Positions 55,417-63,207 of a stretch of DNA of 64,000 bases are shown one piece after another. The position numbers and the translations under genes are program-made. Numbering within the stretch: position 1 is the first letter of the stretch; each line of letters starts with the position of its first letter. The stretch covers positions 124,001 through 188,000 of the forward strand of contig NZ_CP129104.1 in the NCBI RefSeq assembly GCF_030406605.1, written 5' to 3'. Origin of the DNA: Curtobacterium sp. 458. GTDB taxonomy: Bacteria > Actinomycetota > Actinomycetes > Actinomycetales > Microbacteriaceae. The notes beneath the pieces were generated by a model that was not told the DNA's origin, searched no databases, and saw nothing but the letters and a program-made list of their open reading frames with translations.

Positions 55417-55948
55417 GACCACTCCATCCCCGGGCCGCGAAGGACCCGGTCCTTGTCCTCGACGCGGCCACTGGAGCGGGTCTCGAAGCACCTGCTGCGG
55501 CCGCTTCGATCGGGCGCGGTGCCCGATGCCGTCAAACTACGTCCGACCCCTGACACGGCGCACGCGACACGCGGCGCGGCGGGTTACGGTCGCGTGAACG
55601 CGACCTGAGCGGTGCGCCCCGCGCCCGACGTGCCGACCCACAGGCCTGGAGGCGCGGTGCGGGCCCGCCACTGGCCTCCCGTCCGGCGGCCTGCCGCTTC
55701 CGCGAGAGCGACAGTGTGCGTCGGTGCGTCCAGTCAGAACGGTCGCTTCTGCGAAGGCGACAGGATCCGCTGGTGCTCACCGCCGCACATGTCGCTTTCG
55801 CGAACCGCTCCGCTCGCCGCGCGCCCCGTGCCGGGTGCCGCCCGTCCGGCGACCTGCGGCTCCGCGAAGGCGACAGGATCCGCTGGTGCGTGGAGCGGAA
55901 TCTGTCGCTTTGCCGGGCCGCGCGCCGCGCGCCGCGCGCCTCGCGCCG
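55417..55948. other. 532-bp gene-free stretch rich in inverted and direct repeats
   Basis: No convincing gene lies here. From left to right it holds the leader and promoter region of the PIN-PhoH gene; a copy of the dispersed repeat (55643-55679, identical over 29 bp to the copy at 58852); and two elements sharing the exact 26-bp sequence at 55751-55776 and 55864-55889 (GCGAAGGCGACAGGATCCGC plus TGGTGC). Each of those two is closed by a downstream TGTCGCTTT arm (55790-55801 and 55903-55913) so that each can fold. A CGCGCGCC-rich run precedes the aminotransferase stop. Confidence 0.8.
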
Positions 55949-57058
55949 CTACGGCATCGTGGCGTACGACAGGCAGGCGTCGCGGAACATGTCGAGCGTC
56001 TCGTCCGTCGTGGAGGCGAACGGCGACACCCGGGCGGTCCCGGAGCGCGTCGTCACCGTCACCCCGTGGTTGTGCATCGCTGCGGAGAGCGCCGTCAACC
56101 GCCCCTGCGGCGGGCGCAGCACGACGATGCCGGCGCGCTCGCGCGGGTCGCGGCTGGACTCCACGACGAGGCCGAACTCGTCGGCGATGTCGAACACCCG
56201 CTCGACCCGGTCCGACACCCGCTCCTGCACGGCGGACACCCCGACGGCGGCGAGCCGCTCGAGCGACACCGCGAGCCGTGCCTGGGCGACGGGGTCGATC
56301 CGCGTCGAGCGGAAGCCGGCGGCACCAGGGCGGACCGAGGGCACCTCGTCCGGCCACCCGGTGGTCCCCGCAGGGCCGGACAGCGCCGGACGCAGCCGGT
56401 TCAACGCGCGGTCGCTGAAGGCCACGAAGCCGGTCCCCCAGCCGGCGTGCAGCCACTTCTGGCCGCCCGTGGCGACGACGTCGGCGACCTCGTAGGGGAC
56501 GTCCACGACGCCGAAGCCCTGGATCGCGTCGACGACGAGCAGGCGGTCGCCGATGACCTCGCGGACGGCGGCGAGGTCGACCAGGTAGCCGGTGCGCCAG
56601 TCGACGAGCGAGACCGCGACGGCGGTGACGTCGTCGGTGAGCCGTTCCGCGATGAGCGACGGCGTGGTCCACCCGGCGCCGGACTCGATCACCACGGACT
56701 GCACGCGGCCACCGGTGGACGACGCGGCCGATGCGAGGGCGAGCGGCATCGACGGGTAGTCGTCGGCCGACACGAGCACGCCGCCGGTCAGCCCGAACGC
56801 GGTGTGCACGAGGCCGGGGGTCGTCGCGGTCTGCGACACGACCTGGTCCTCGCGGCGTCCGACGAGACGGGCGGCCACGGTGCGGACGCGCGCGTCCTGT
56901 TCGTCCAGGGTCTCCATCGCTCCGAAGCGCATGTGCTCCTGGATGGTGCCGAGCACCCGCTGCTCCTCGAGCACCGCCGTCTGGACCGGGCCGAACGCGG
57001 CGTGGTCGAGGTAGCCGGGCTCCTCGGCGAAGCCGGCGGCGTACTCGTCGGTGTTCAC
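55949..57058 (-). CDS. Class V aminotransferase-fold PLP enzyme
   Basis: A 369-aa fold-type I PLP enzyme of the class V (cysteine desulfurase/SufS-like) superfamily. The PLP lysine lies in ATGGQKWLHAGWGTGFV (about residue 200), with VDAIQGFGVVDV before it. It lacks an obvious catalytic cysteine loop, so it is more likely an aminotransferase or lyase than a desulfurase. The start is GTG at 57058 with GGAAGG about 9 bases upstream. The substrate is unknown. There is a run of repeats on both sides of the gene. Confidence 0.85.
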   Translation of the reverse strand: MNTDEYAAGFAEEPGYLDHAAFGPVQTAVLEEQRVLGTIQEHMRFGAMETLDEQDARVRTVAARLVGRREDQVVSQTATTPGLVHTAFGLTGGVLVSADDYPSMPLALASAASSTGGRVQSVVIESGAGWTTPSLIAERLTDDVTAVAVSLVDWRTGYLVDLAAVREVIGDRLLVVDAIQGFGVVDVPYEVADVVATGGQKWLHAGWGTGFVAFSDRALNRLRPALSGPAGTTGWPDEVPSVRPGAAGFRSTRIDPVAQARLAVSLERLAAVGVSAVQERVSDRVERVFDIADEFGLVVESSRDPRERAGIVVLRPPQGRLTALSAAMHNHGVTVTTRSGTARVSPFASTTDETLDMFRDACLSYATMP

Positions 57059-57135
57059 AGGTGCAACCTTCCGTGGGACGAAAAACCCTGTGAGTCTACT
57101 GGGACGGCAGTCAGGTGGCCGAACCCGGTCCACTG

Positions 57136-57218
57136 TGCGCACGAGCGGCACCGCACGAGCGGCCGCACGACTGGGCGCACGAACGCGGCCGCACGAACGC
57201 GGCCGCACGAGCGGCACC
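57136..57218. repeat. Short GCACGA-GCGGCC tandem repeats downstream of uppS
   Basis: The segment is built from repeated GCACGAACGCGGCC and GCACGAGCGGC units; two adjacent exact 14-bp copies start at 57178. It fills most of the 166-bp gap between uppS and the next gene. No unique spacers are present. Confidence 0.7.
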
Positions 57219-57224
57219 GCGCGA

Positions 57225-58010
57225 TCAGCCGCCGAACCGCCGGGACCGCAGCCCGAAGTCACGGACCGCGCGGAGGAAGTCGACCTCGCGGAGGTCCGGG
57301 TAGAACGCCTCGACGAAGTAGAACTCGCTGTGCGCGCTCTGCCACAGCATGAAGTCGGACAGCCGCTGCTCCCCCGAGGTCCGGATCACGAGGTCCGGGT
57401 CGGGCTGCCCCTGCGTGTAGAGGTGGTCGCCGATGAGTTCGGGCGTGAGGACCTCGGCCAGGGTGTCGAGCGTCCCGCCACCCTCGCCGTGTGCCCGCAC
57501 GATGCTGCGCATGGCGTCGGCGATCTCCCGCCGTCCGCCGTACCCGACGGCGAGGTTCACGTGCAGACCGGTGTGGTCGGCCGTGCGGTGCTCGGCGGCG
57601 GAGAGCGCCTCGACGAGGGAGGCCGGCAGCCCCTCGTCGGCGCCGACGTGCTGCACCCGCCAGTCCCGGTGGTCCGCGAGCACCCCGGCGAGCTCGCCGA
57701 TGATGCCGACGAGGTCCTCGAGCTCCTCGCCGCCGCGGCCGGTGAGGTTGTCCGCAGACAACAGGTAGAGCGTCACGACCTCGATGCCGAGGTCGTCGCA
57801 CCAGTCGAGGAACTCGGGGATCTTCGCGGCGCCGGCACGGTGTCCGTGCGCCGCGGTCTCGAGCCCGAGCTGCTTCGCCCAGCGACGGTTGCCGTCGACG
57901 ATCATGGCGACGTGCTTCGGCATCGGGGCGCCGTCGATCTGCTTCCGGATGCGGCGCTGGTAGGCGCGGTAGAGGAGTCCCCGCCCCGTCGGTCCCACCC
58001 TGCTCGCCAC
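57225..58010 (-). CDS. uppS: Isoprenyl transferase (polyprenyl diphosphate synthase)
   Basis: A 261-aa cis-prenyltransferase of the UPP synthase family, which makes the lipid carrier for cell-wall synthesis (decaprenyl or undecaprenyl diphosphate). The conserved start of the fold is HVAMIVDGNRRWAKQLGL (about residues 34-51) with the catalytic aspartate. Later motifs are YLLSADNLTGRG, AVGYGGRREI and RTSGEQRLSDFMLWQSAHSE. The start is GTG at 58010; TACAGT (58017-58022) six bases upstream gives a leaderless mRNA. Confidence 0.95.
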   Translation of the reverse strand: MASRVGPTGRGLLYRAYQRRIRKQIDGAPMPKHVAMIVDGNRRWAKQLGLETAAHGHRAGAAKIPEFLDWCDDLGIEVVTLYLLSADNLTGRGGEELEDLVGIIGELAGVLADHRDWRVQHVGADEGLPASLVEALSAAEHRTADHTGLHVNLAVGYGGRREIADAMRSIVRAHGEGGGTLDTLAEVLTPELIGDHLYTQGQPDPDLVIRTSGEQRLSDFMLWQSAHSEFYFVEAFYPDLREVDFLRAVRDFGLRSRRFGG

Positions 58011-58097
58011 GGGACGACTGTAGTGCACCGCACCCGCGAACCCGCAGGACGGGAGCGTGTTCGGCGGACGTTCGGACTGGGGCCCTACTGTCGCCCC

Positions 58098-58805
58098 ATG
58101 CAGGCCACGAACGACACCGGGACCCTCCCGCACGTCCCCTTCACCGAAGAGGCGTCGACCGCGACCGAACCGCCCCGCCCTGCCTGGCGCGGCTGGATCC
58201 ACCTCGGCACGTTCCCGTTCGCCATCGCGATGGGCGTCGTGCTCGTGTGCCTCGCGGCGTCACCTGCGGCGAAGGCGGGCAGCGCCGTGTTCATGGCGAG
58301 CTCGCTCCTGCTGTTCGGCGTCTCGGCGACGTACCACCGGTTCCCGTGGGGCCCGACGGTGAAGAAGGTCCTCAAGCGGATCGACCACACGAACATCCTG
58401 CTGCTCATCGCGGGCACGTACACGCCGATCGCGATCTGCGCCCTGCCGCACACGCTCATGGTCGTGGTGCTCTGGGTGATGTGGTCGGGTGCAGCGCTCG
58501 GCATCGCCTTCCGCGTGCTGTGGATCGGTGCGCCGCGTTGGCTCTACGTGCCGATCTACCTCGTCCTCGGGTGCGCCGCGCTGGGCCTGCTGCCGCAGTT
58601 CTTCGCCGCGAGCGTGCCGATGACCGTGCTCGTGCTGTCCGGCGGCCTGGCGTACATCCTCGGCGCGCTCGTCTACGGCTTCAAGCGTCCCGACCCGTCG
58701 CCGACGGTCTTCGGCTTCCACGAGATCTTCCACGCCTTCACGGTGGTCGCCTTCGCCGCGCAGTGGGTCGGCGTGCTCATCGTGGCGCTCGACCCGGTGC
58801 GCTGA
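58098..58805 (+). CDS. trhA: Hemolysin III/TrhA-family membrane protein
   Basis: A 235-aa seven-helix protein of the PAQR/hemolysin III family. Conserved metal-site residues are in GVSATYHRF (about residue 75), RIDHTNILLLIAGTYTPI and, in the last helix, FGFHEIFHAFTVVAFAAQ. The N-terminal 35 residues are hydrophilic. In other bacteria TrhA affects membrane energetics or lipid homeostasis; the name hemolysin is historical. ATG 58098 follows TACTGT by six bases (leaderless). It is divergent from uppS with 87 bases between the start codons. Confidence 0.9.
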   Translation: MQATNDTGTLPHVPFTEEASTATEPPRPAWRGWIHLGTFPFAIAMGVVLVCLAASPAAKAGSAVFMASSLLLFGVSATYHRFPWGPTVKKVLKRIDHTNILLLIAGTYTPIAICALPHTLMVVVLWVMWSGAALGIAFRVLWIGAPRWLYVPIYLVLGCAALGLLPQFFAASVPMTVLVLSGGLAYILGALVYGFKRPDPSPTVFGFHEIFHAFTVVAFAAQWVGVLIVALDPVR

Positions 58806-58817
58806 GCCTGCGCCCGC

Positions 58818-58895
58818 AGGTGCGCGCCACGCACTGACGTGCGCACCTGACGGCCTGGAGGCGCGGTGCGGGCCCGCCACGAACCTCCAGCCGTC
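58818..58895 (+). terminator. Two adjacent hairpins after trhA, second one a dispersed-repeat copy
   Basis: AGGTGCGC/GCGCACCT (58818-58848) is a first hairpin 12 bases after the stop. Next to it is the dispersed repeat GGCCTGGAGGCGCGG (58852-58866), whose outer arms GACGGC-TGGAGG and CCTCCAGCCGTC can pair imperfectly (58849-58895). Together they form the terminator region between convergent genes. Confidence 0.65.
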
Positions 58896-58906
58896 GTTGG
58901 TCGCGT

Positions 58907-59209
58907 CTACCCGCGTTCGGTGTCGTCGCCGACGTCGGCCCGGCCGTCCTCGGCGGCACGCCGCTCCGGCTCGTCCGTCGCGGCGCCCTCGGCGCCGGCC
59001 TCGGCCTCGAGCCGCTCCCGGATCTCGGCGCGGTAGCGGGTCCGACGGATGCGCCGCGTCATGTCGATGACCAGCAGGATCGTCACGACCGCGACGACCG
59101 CGATCGCGATGAACCCGGCGACTCCCGGGGTGACGTCGACGTCCGGGACGACCGAGGTCGGGCTCGGGCTGGGGGTGGCGGCGGCGTGTGCCGCCCAGGT
59201 GGTGCTCAC
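58907..59209 (-). CDS. Small single-pass membrane protein, coupled to mca
   Basis: A 100-aa protein with a short N-terminal region, one transmembrane helix (GVAGFIAIAVVAVVTILLVI, about residues 28-47), and a basic then acidic cytoplasmic tail (RRIRRTRYRAEIRERLEAEA). The start is GTG overlapping the stop of mca (GTGA), so it is co-translated with it. Function unknown; a small membrane gene next to mca is common in actinobacteria by my recollection, but I cannot name a family. Confidence 0.68.
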   Translation of the reverse strand: MSTTWAAHAAATPSPSPTSVVPDVDVTPGVAGFIAIAVVAVVTILLVIDMTRRIRRTRYRAEIRERLEAEAGAEGAATDEPERRAAEDGRADVGDDTERG

Positions 59210-60090
59210 GCAGTGGTGTCCTCGTCTGCCGGGATCCCCGCGAAGAGGTCGGACTCCGGCGTCGACGTGGGCACACGGGCCTCGACGAGCTGGTAGTCCT
59301 CGGTCGGCCACACCGTCGCGAGGAGGTCGTTCGGCCAGGAGAAGAAGAAGCTGTCCGGCGGCACCTGGCTCGCGTGCGCGTGGAGGGCGGCGTCACGCGC
59401 GTCGAACCAGTCGCGGACGTCGACGTGCGTCGTCGCGAGGTCCGGCCGGTCGGCGAACCGCTCGACCCACTCGCGGAGCTGCTCGACGGCGGCGCTGTCC
59501 GGCTCCCGCTCGCGCATCGCGTCGTAGATGGCGGTGAAGCGCCGGGGGTTCATCGTCCGCTCGTAGTAGAGCTTCGCGACCGCCCACGGCTCGCCCGCCT
59601 CCGGGTACTTCGCGGGGTCGGCGGCGTCGCGCCAGGCGGCCACGGAGACCTCGTGCGTGCGGATGTGGTCGGGGTGCGGGTAGCCGCCGTTCTCGTCGTA
59701 CGTGACGAGCACGTGCGGACGGAAGCGGCGCACGACGCGGACGAGGGCCTCGGTCGAGTACTCGAGCGGCACGGTCGCGAACGTGCCGGGGCGGACCGAC
59801 TCGCCCTCTTCCGGGAGCCCGGAGTCGTGGTAGCCGAGCCAGACGTGGTCGATGCCGAGGGCCTGCTGCGCGGCGGCCATCTCGGTGCGGCGGTACCCGG
59901 CCATGTCACGGTGCGCGCGCGTGGTCGCGGGCTCGCCGAGCTGGTCGTTGAGGATGTCGCCGGCCTCGCCGCCCGTGCAGGACACGACGAGGACCTGGTT
60001 GCCCTCGGACACGTACTTCGCCGCCGTCGCCGCTCCCTTGCTCGACTCGTCGTCGGGGTGGGCGTGGACGGCGAGCAGACGGTACGGCAC
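59206..60090 (-). CDS. mca: Mycothiol conjugate amidase Mca
   Basis: A 294-aa zinc amidase of the PIG-L/LmbE deacetylase family. It cleaves mycothiol S-conjugates to release mercapturic acids for export, a detoxification route specific to actinobacteria. The zinc motif is AVHAHPDDESSKG (about residues 7-19), with YPHPDHIRTHE supplying further ligands. The tail DSFFFSWPNDLLATVWPTED is characteristic of Mca rather than MshB. The start is GTG at 60090 with GAGGA 6 to 7 bases upstream. Confidence 0.93.
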   Translation of the reverse strand: MPYRLLAVHAHPDDESSKGAATAAKYVSEGNQVLVVSCTGGEAGDILNDQLGEPATTRAHRDMAGYRRTEMAAAQQALGIDHVWLGYHDSGLPEEGESVRPGTFATVPLEYSTEALVRVVRRFRPHVLVTYDENGGYPHPDHIRTHEVSVAAWRDAADPAKYPEAGEPWAVAKLYYERTMNPRRFTAIYDAMREREPDSAAVEQLREWVERFADRPDLATTHVDVRDWFDARDAALHAHASQVPPDSFFFSWPNDLLATVWPTEDYQLVEARVPTSTPESDLFAGIPADEDTTA

Positions 60091-60189
60091 GGGGGTTCCT
60101 CGCGGTCGGGGACGGTCGCGGACGCGGGCGGCGCACAGCCAGGCGTGAACTACCCTGGTCATCAGGATAATCACCCCGGGAGCCCCGAA

Positions 60190-60633
60190 CTGTCCGATCA
60201 GCAGCACCCCGCCGCGCCGGCGCCCGCCGCGGCCACCACCGCCGCCGCGCTCGACGACCGCTACGGCCGCACGCCGTCACGGAATCGCCGTGCACGTGCA
60301 CTGGCGATCGCCGCGGCCATCGCGGTCGTGGTCGTGTTCGCGGTGTGGGCGATCTGGGCCGGTCCGGGGCAGACGAGCCACGGACTCGACACGGACGACG
60401 TCGGGTACGAGGTCCTCTCCGACCACGCGACGGTGGTCCACTCACAGGTGTCGCTGGACCCCGGCACCGAGGCCGAGTGCGCCGTGCAGGTGCTCGACAA
60501 GTCGTTCACGATCGTCGGCTGGAAGGTCGTGACGATCCCGGCGAGCGAGCAGCGATCGCGGACCATCTCGACCGAGGTCCGCACGACGACGCGCGGCGTG
60601 ACCGGCTTGATCCACGACTGCTGGGTTCCCTAG
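60190..60633 (+). CDS. DUF4307-domain membrane protein, start uncertain
   Basis: About 147 aa. The N-terminus is Ala/Pro-rich, then LDDRYGRTPSRNRRARALAI leads into one transmembrane helix (AIAAAIAVVVVFAVWAIWAG), followed by a beta-rich domain ending RGVTGLIHDCWVP, the actinobacterial DUF4307 pattern. No ATG, GTG or TTG sits well: the only upstream one in frame is GTG 60145, which would lie upstream of the apparent -10 boxes (TACCCT 60151-60156 or GATAAT). A CTG at 60190 has GGGAG 7 bases before it and reads LSDQQHP. The gene is commonly found next to mca. Confidence 0.75.
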   Translation: MSDQQHPAAPAPAAATTAAALDDRYGRTPSRNRRARALAIAAAIAVVVVFAVWAIWAGPGQTSHGLDTDDVGYEVLSDHATVVHSQVSLDPGTEAECAVQVLDKSFTIVGWKVVTIPASEQRSRTISTEVRTTTRGVTGLIHDCWVP

Positions 60634-60687
60634 ACTGCTGTGATCCGCAGAGCGAGACCGGCCACACCGGCCGGTCTCGCTCTTTGT
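60607..60687 (+). promoter_or_regulatory. greA promoter followed by a terminator-like leader hairpin
   Basis: TTGATC (60607-60612), an 18-base spacer and TAGACT (60631-60636, overlapping the stop of the previous gene) predict transcription start near 60643. Directly after it, AGAGCGAGACCGGCC (60649-60663) pairs perfectly with 60669-60683 and is followed by TTGT. The same hairpin can terminate the upstream gene and act as an attenuator in the greA leader. Confidence 0.7.
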
Positions 60688-60700
60688 CGAAGGGATCACG

Positions 60701-61189
60701 ATGAGCAACGACACCCAGGGCACCTGGTTGACCCAGGAGGCACACGACCGCCTCCAGGCGGAGCTCGAGCAGCTCTCCGGCCCGGCGCGCAAGGAGATCG
60801 CGGACCGCATCGAGGCGGCGCGTGAAGAGGGCGACCTCAAGGAGAACGGCGGCTACCACGCTGCCAAGGACGAGCAGGGCAAGATCGAGGCCCGCATCCG
60901 CCAGCTCACCGAGCTGCTCAAGCACGCCACGGTGGGCGAGGCCGACTTCGACGGCACCGCCGAGCCCGGCACGGTCGTCACGGCCGTGATCGCGGGCGAC
61001 GAGTCGACGTTCCTCGTCGGCAACCGCGAGATCGTCGGCGAGGGCTCGGACCTCACCGTCTACAGCCCGGTCAGCCCGGTCGGCGCCGCCATCCTCGGCC
61101 TCCGTGCCGGCGAGAAGACCACGTACACGGCGCCGAACGGCAAGGAGATCGCCGTCGAGGTCACGAAGGTCGAGCGCTACGAGCCGTAG
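60701..61189 (+). CDS. greA: Transcription elongation factor GreA
   Basis: A 162-aa transcript-cleavage factor that rescues backtracked RNA polymerase. It has the N-terminal coiled coil (about residues 10-75) with the acidic tip in EEGDLKENGGYHAAKDEQGK, and the C-terminal FKBP-like domain (SPVSPVGAAILGLRAGEKTT). The ATG has GAAGGGA at 6 to 8 bases. A terminator-like hairpin lies in its leader. Confidence 0.97.
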   Translation: MSNDTQGTWLTQEAHDRLQAELEQLSGPARKEIADRIEAAREEGDLKENGGYHAAKDEQGKIEARIRQLTELLKHATVGEADFDGTAEPGTVVTAVIAGDESTFLVGNREIVGEGSDLTVYSPVSPVGAAILGLRAGEKTTYTAPNGKEIAVEVTKVERYEP

Positions 61190-61210
61190 GGCCTCGCGCA
61201 GTACCACGCA

Positions 61211-61250
61211 ACGGACACAGCACCGCGGGACTCCGCGGTGCTGCGTCCGT
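61211..61250. terminator. 18-bp hairpin between convergent greA and hypothetical gene
   Basis: ACGGACACAGCACCGCGG (61211-61228) pairs with 61233-61250 at 17 of 18 positions around a 4-nt loop. It lies 21 bases after the greA stop and 31 bases before the stop of the convergent gene. Confidence 0.8.
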
Positions 61251-61281
61251 TCTGCGGTGTGGTGCAGCGCGGCGCCGCTGC

Positions 61282-61773
61282 TCAGTGCACGGCGAGGTCG
61301 CGGTGGGTGACCGCCCGACGGCACGGGAAGCACACGAGGTCGCCGACCGCCACGTCCGCGGGCAGCACCGCGTCGACGCCCGCGGTACCGGCCGGGTTCG
61401 TCGTGAGCGTCACGACGGCGGCGGGGGCGACCGAGGAACGGCCGATGACCCGCGCCTCGGTCAGCACGGCGCAGTCCGGCAGCACGGCGTCGAGCTCGAC
61501 GAGGAGCACGCCCCACGGCCGACGGACGCGGGTGACGGCGGCGACGGTGACGCAGACCTCGCGGGGCCGCCAGTCGCGGGGACGGTACCGGGGCGGGGCC
61601 TCCTCGGCGGTGTGCACGCACGGCGTCCCCACCACGTCGGCGAGCCGCTGCATCGAGACCGCGCGGACCGTGACGTCGTCGACGGTCGCCACGGTGACAG
61701 CGGGCCACAGCGTCGGGTCGAGCGGATTGGGCAGCGAGGCGCGGAGGGTGGGGAGGATCGACGTGAGGGTCAT
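61282..61773 (-). CDS. Hypothetical protein
   Basis: A 163-aa soluble protein starting MTLTSILPTLRASLPNPLDP, with CVHTAEEAPPRYRPRDWRP in the middle and a C-terminal segment around LVCFPCRRAV containing a C-x2-C pair. I do not recognise the family, though the conserved-looking N-terminal PTLRASLPNPLDP is seen in unnamed actinobacterial proteins by my recollection. It is convergent with greA. A dispersed-repeat copy (61787-61800) lies in its upstream region. Confidence 0.65.
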   Translation of the reverse strand: MTLTSILPTLRASLPNPLDPTLWPAVTVATVDDVTVRAVSMQRLADVVGTPCVHTAEEAPPRYRPRDWRPREVCVTVAAVTRVRRPWGVLLVELDAVLPDCAVLTEARVIGRSSVAPAAVVTLTTNPAGTAGVDAVLPADVAVGDLVCFPCRRAVTHRDLAVH

Positions 61774-61882
61774 GACGGCAGCCTCACGCGCCTCCAGGCC
61801 CGTGACGCCGTCGCGAACGGAACCCTGACGGTCCGCGGCCGCTCCCGTGCGGTCCCCTGACGGGCCCGCGGGGAGCGCGGCG

Positions 61883-63142
61883 TCAGCGCTCGATCATCTC
61901 CGGGCGGAAGCCGGCCTCCTGCAGGCGTCCGAGGACCTCCTGGGCGTGCTCGGGACCGCGCGCCTCGACCGACAGGTCGAGCGCGACCTCGTTGATGACG
62001 AGCCCCTGGCCGTGCCGCGTGTGGAGCACCTCGACGACGTTGGCGCCGGCGTCGGAGATGACCTGCGCGACCCGCGCGAGCTGCCCCGGACGGTCCGGCA
62101 GCATGATGCGGATACCGATGTAACGCGACGCGGCGACGAGACCGCGGGTGATGATCCGCTCCATCATGAGCGGGTCGATGTTGCCGCCGCTGAGCAGGAC
62201 CACGGTCTTGCCGGTGTCGCGGACCGACCCGGCCATGATCGCCGCGACCCCGACCGCGCCGGCGGCCTCGACCACGAGCTTCGCACGCTCGAGCAGCACG
62301 AGGAGCGCCCGGGCGACGTCGTCCTCGGTCACGGTGACGATCTCGTCGACGAGGTCGCGGATGATCGGGAAGTTCATGTCGCCGGGTCGGGCCACCGCGA
62401 TGCCGTCCGCGATCGTCGGGGTGGTCTGCACGGTCACCGGCTCGCCCGCCCGGAGCGAGCTCGGGTAGGCGGCGGCGTTCGCGGCCTGCACGCCGATGAC
62501 GCGGATGGTGCGGCCCTGCTGCTCGGCGATGCCCTTCACCGCGAGGGCGATGCCGGCGATGACCCCGCCGCCGCCGATCGGCACGACGACCGTGTCGGCG
62601 TCGGGGACCTGGTCGAGGATCTCGAGGCCGAGGGTGCCCTGGCCGGCGATCACCGCGGGGTGGTCGAACGGGGGGATGAAGACGGCACCGGTGCGGTGGG
62701 CGAAGTCCTTCGCGGCGCTGAGGGCCTCTTCCACGGAGTGACCGCGGAGGACGACCTCGGCGCCGTAGTGGCGGGTGGCCTGGAGCTTCGGCAGGGCCAC
62801 GCCCACGGGGGTGAAGATCGTCGCGGGGATGCCGAGCGCGCGTGCGGCGAAGGCGACGCCCTGGGCGTGGTTGCCGGCGCTCGCGGCGACGACGCCCTTC
62901 GCGCGCTGCTCCGGTGTGAGGGCGGAGAGCCGGTTGTAGGCACCGCGGACCTTGTACGCGCCGGTGCGCTGGAGGTTCTCGCACTTCAGGTGCACCGGCG
63001 AGCCGAGCAGTTCCGCAAGGTACTGCGACGACTCCATCGGCGTGACACGGGCGACCCCGGCGATGGTGGTGCGAGCGGCCTCGATGTCCGCGAGCGTGGG
63101 GATCGCTGCGGTCGGGATCTGGGGCGCGGTGGTGTCGGTCAC
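61883..63142 (-). CDS. ilvA: Threonine ammonia-lyase
   Basis: A 419-aa fold-type II PLP enzyme that converts threonine to 2-oxobutanoate, the first step to isoleucine. The PLP lysine is in RTGAYKVRGAYN (Lys64), followed by SAGNHAQGVAFAA and the phosphate-binding PIGGGGVIAG. The C-terminal 80 residues form a single ACT-like domain (RIMLPDRPGQLARVAQVISD), the short form common in actinobacteria; its allostery is unknown. The start is GTG at 63142. A catabolic TdcB-type role is possible. Confidence 0.93.
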   Translation of the reverse strand: MTDTTAPQIPTAAIPTLADIEAARTTIAGVARVTPMESSQYLAELLGSPVHLKCENLQRTGAYKVRGAYNRLSALTPEQRAKGVVAASAGNHAQGVAFAARALGIPATIFTPVGVALPKLQATRHYGAEVVLRGHSVEEALSAAKDFAHRTGAVFIPPFDHPAVIAGQGTLGLEILDQVPDADTVVVPIGGGGVIAGIALAVKGIAEQQGRTIRVIGVQAANAAAYPSSLRAGEPVTVQTTPTIADGIAVARPGDMNFPIIRDLVDEIVTVTEDDVARALLVLLERAKLVVEAAGAVGVAAIMAGSVRDTGKTVVLLSGGNIDPLMMERIITRGLVAASRYIGIRIMLPDRPGQLARVAQVISDAGANVVEVLHTRHGQGLVINEVALDLSVEARGPEHAQEVLGRLQEAGFRPEMIER

Positions 63143-63207
63143 CCGCTCATCATCGTCGCTCGCGGTCGTCGCCGCGAACTCGTGACGTCTGCTCGGGTCG
63201 ATCGGGG

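Noticed and set aside
57136..57218. Possible origin or attachment site in the GCACGA/GCGGCC repeats
   Set aside because: There are no DnaA boxes, integrase gene or flanking duplication; it looks like simple repeat expansion.
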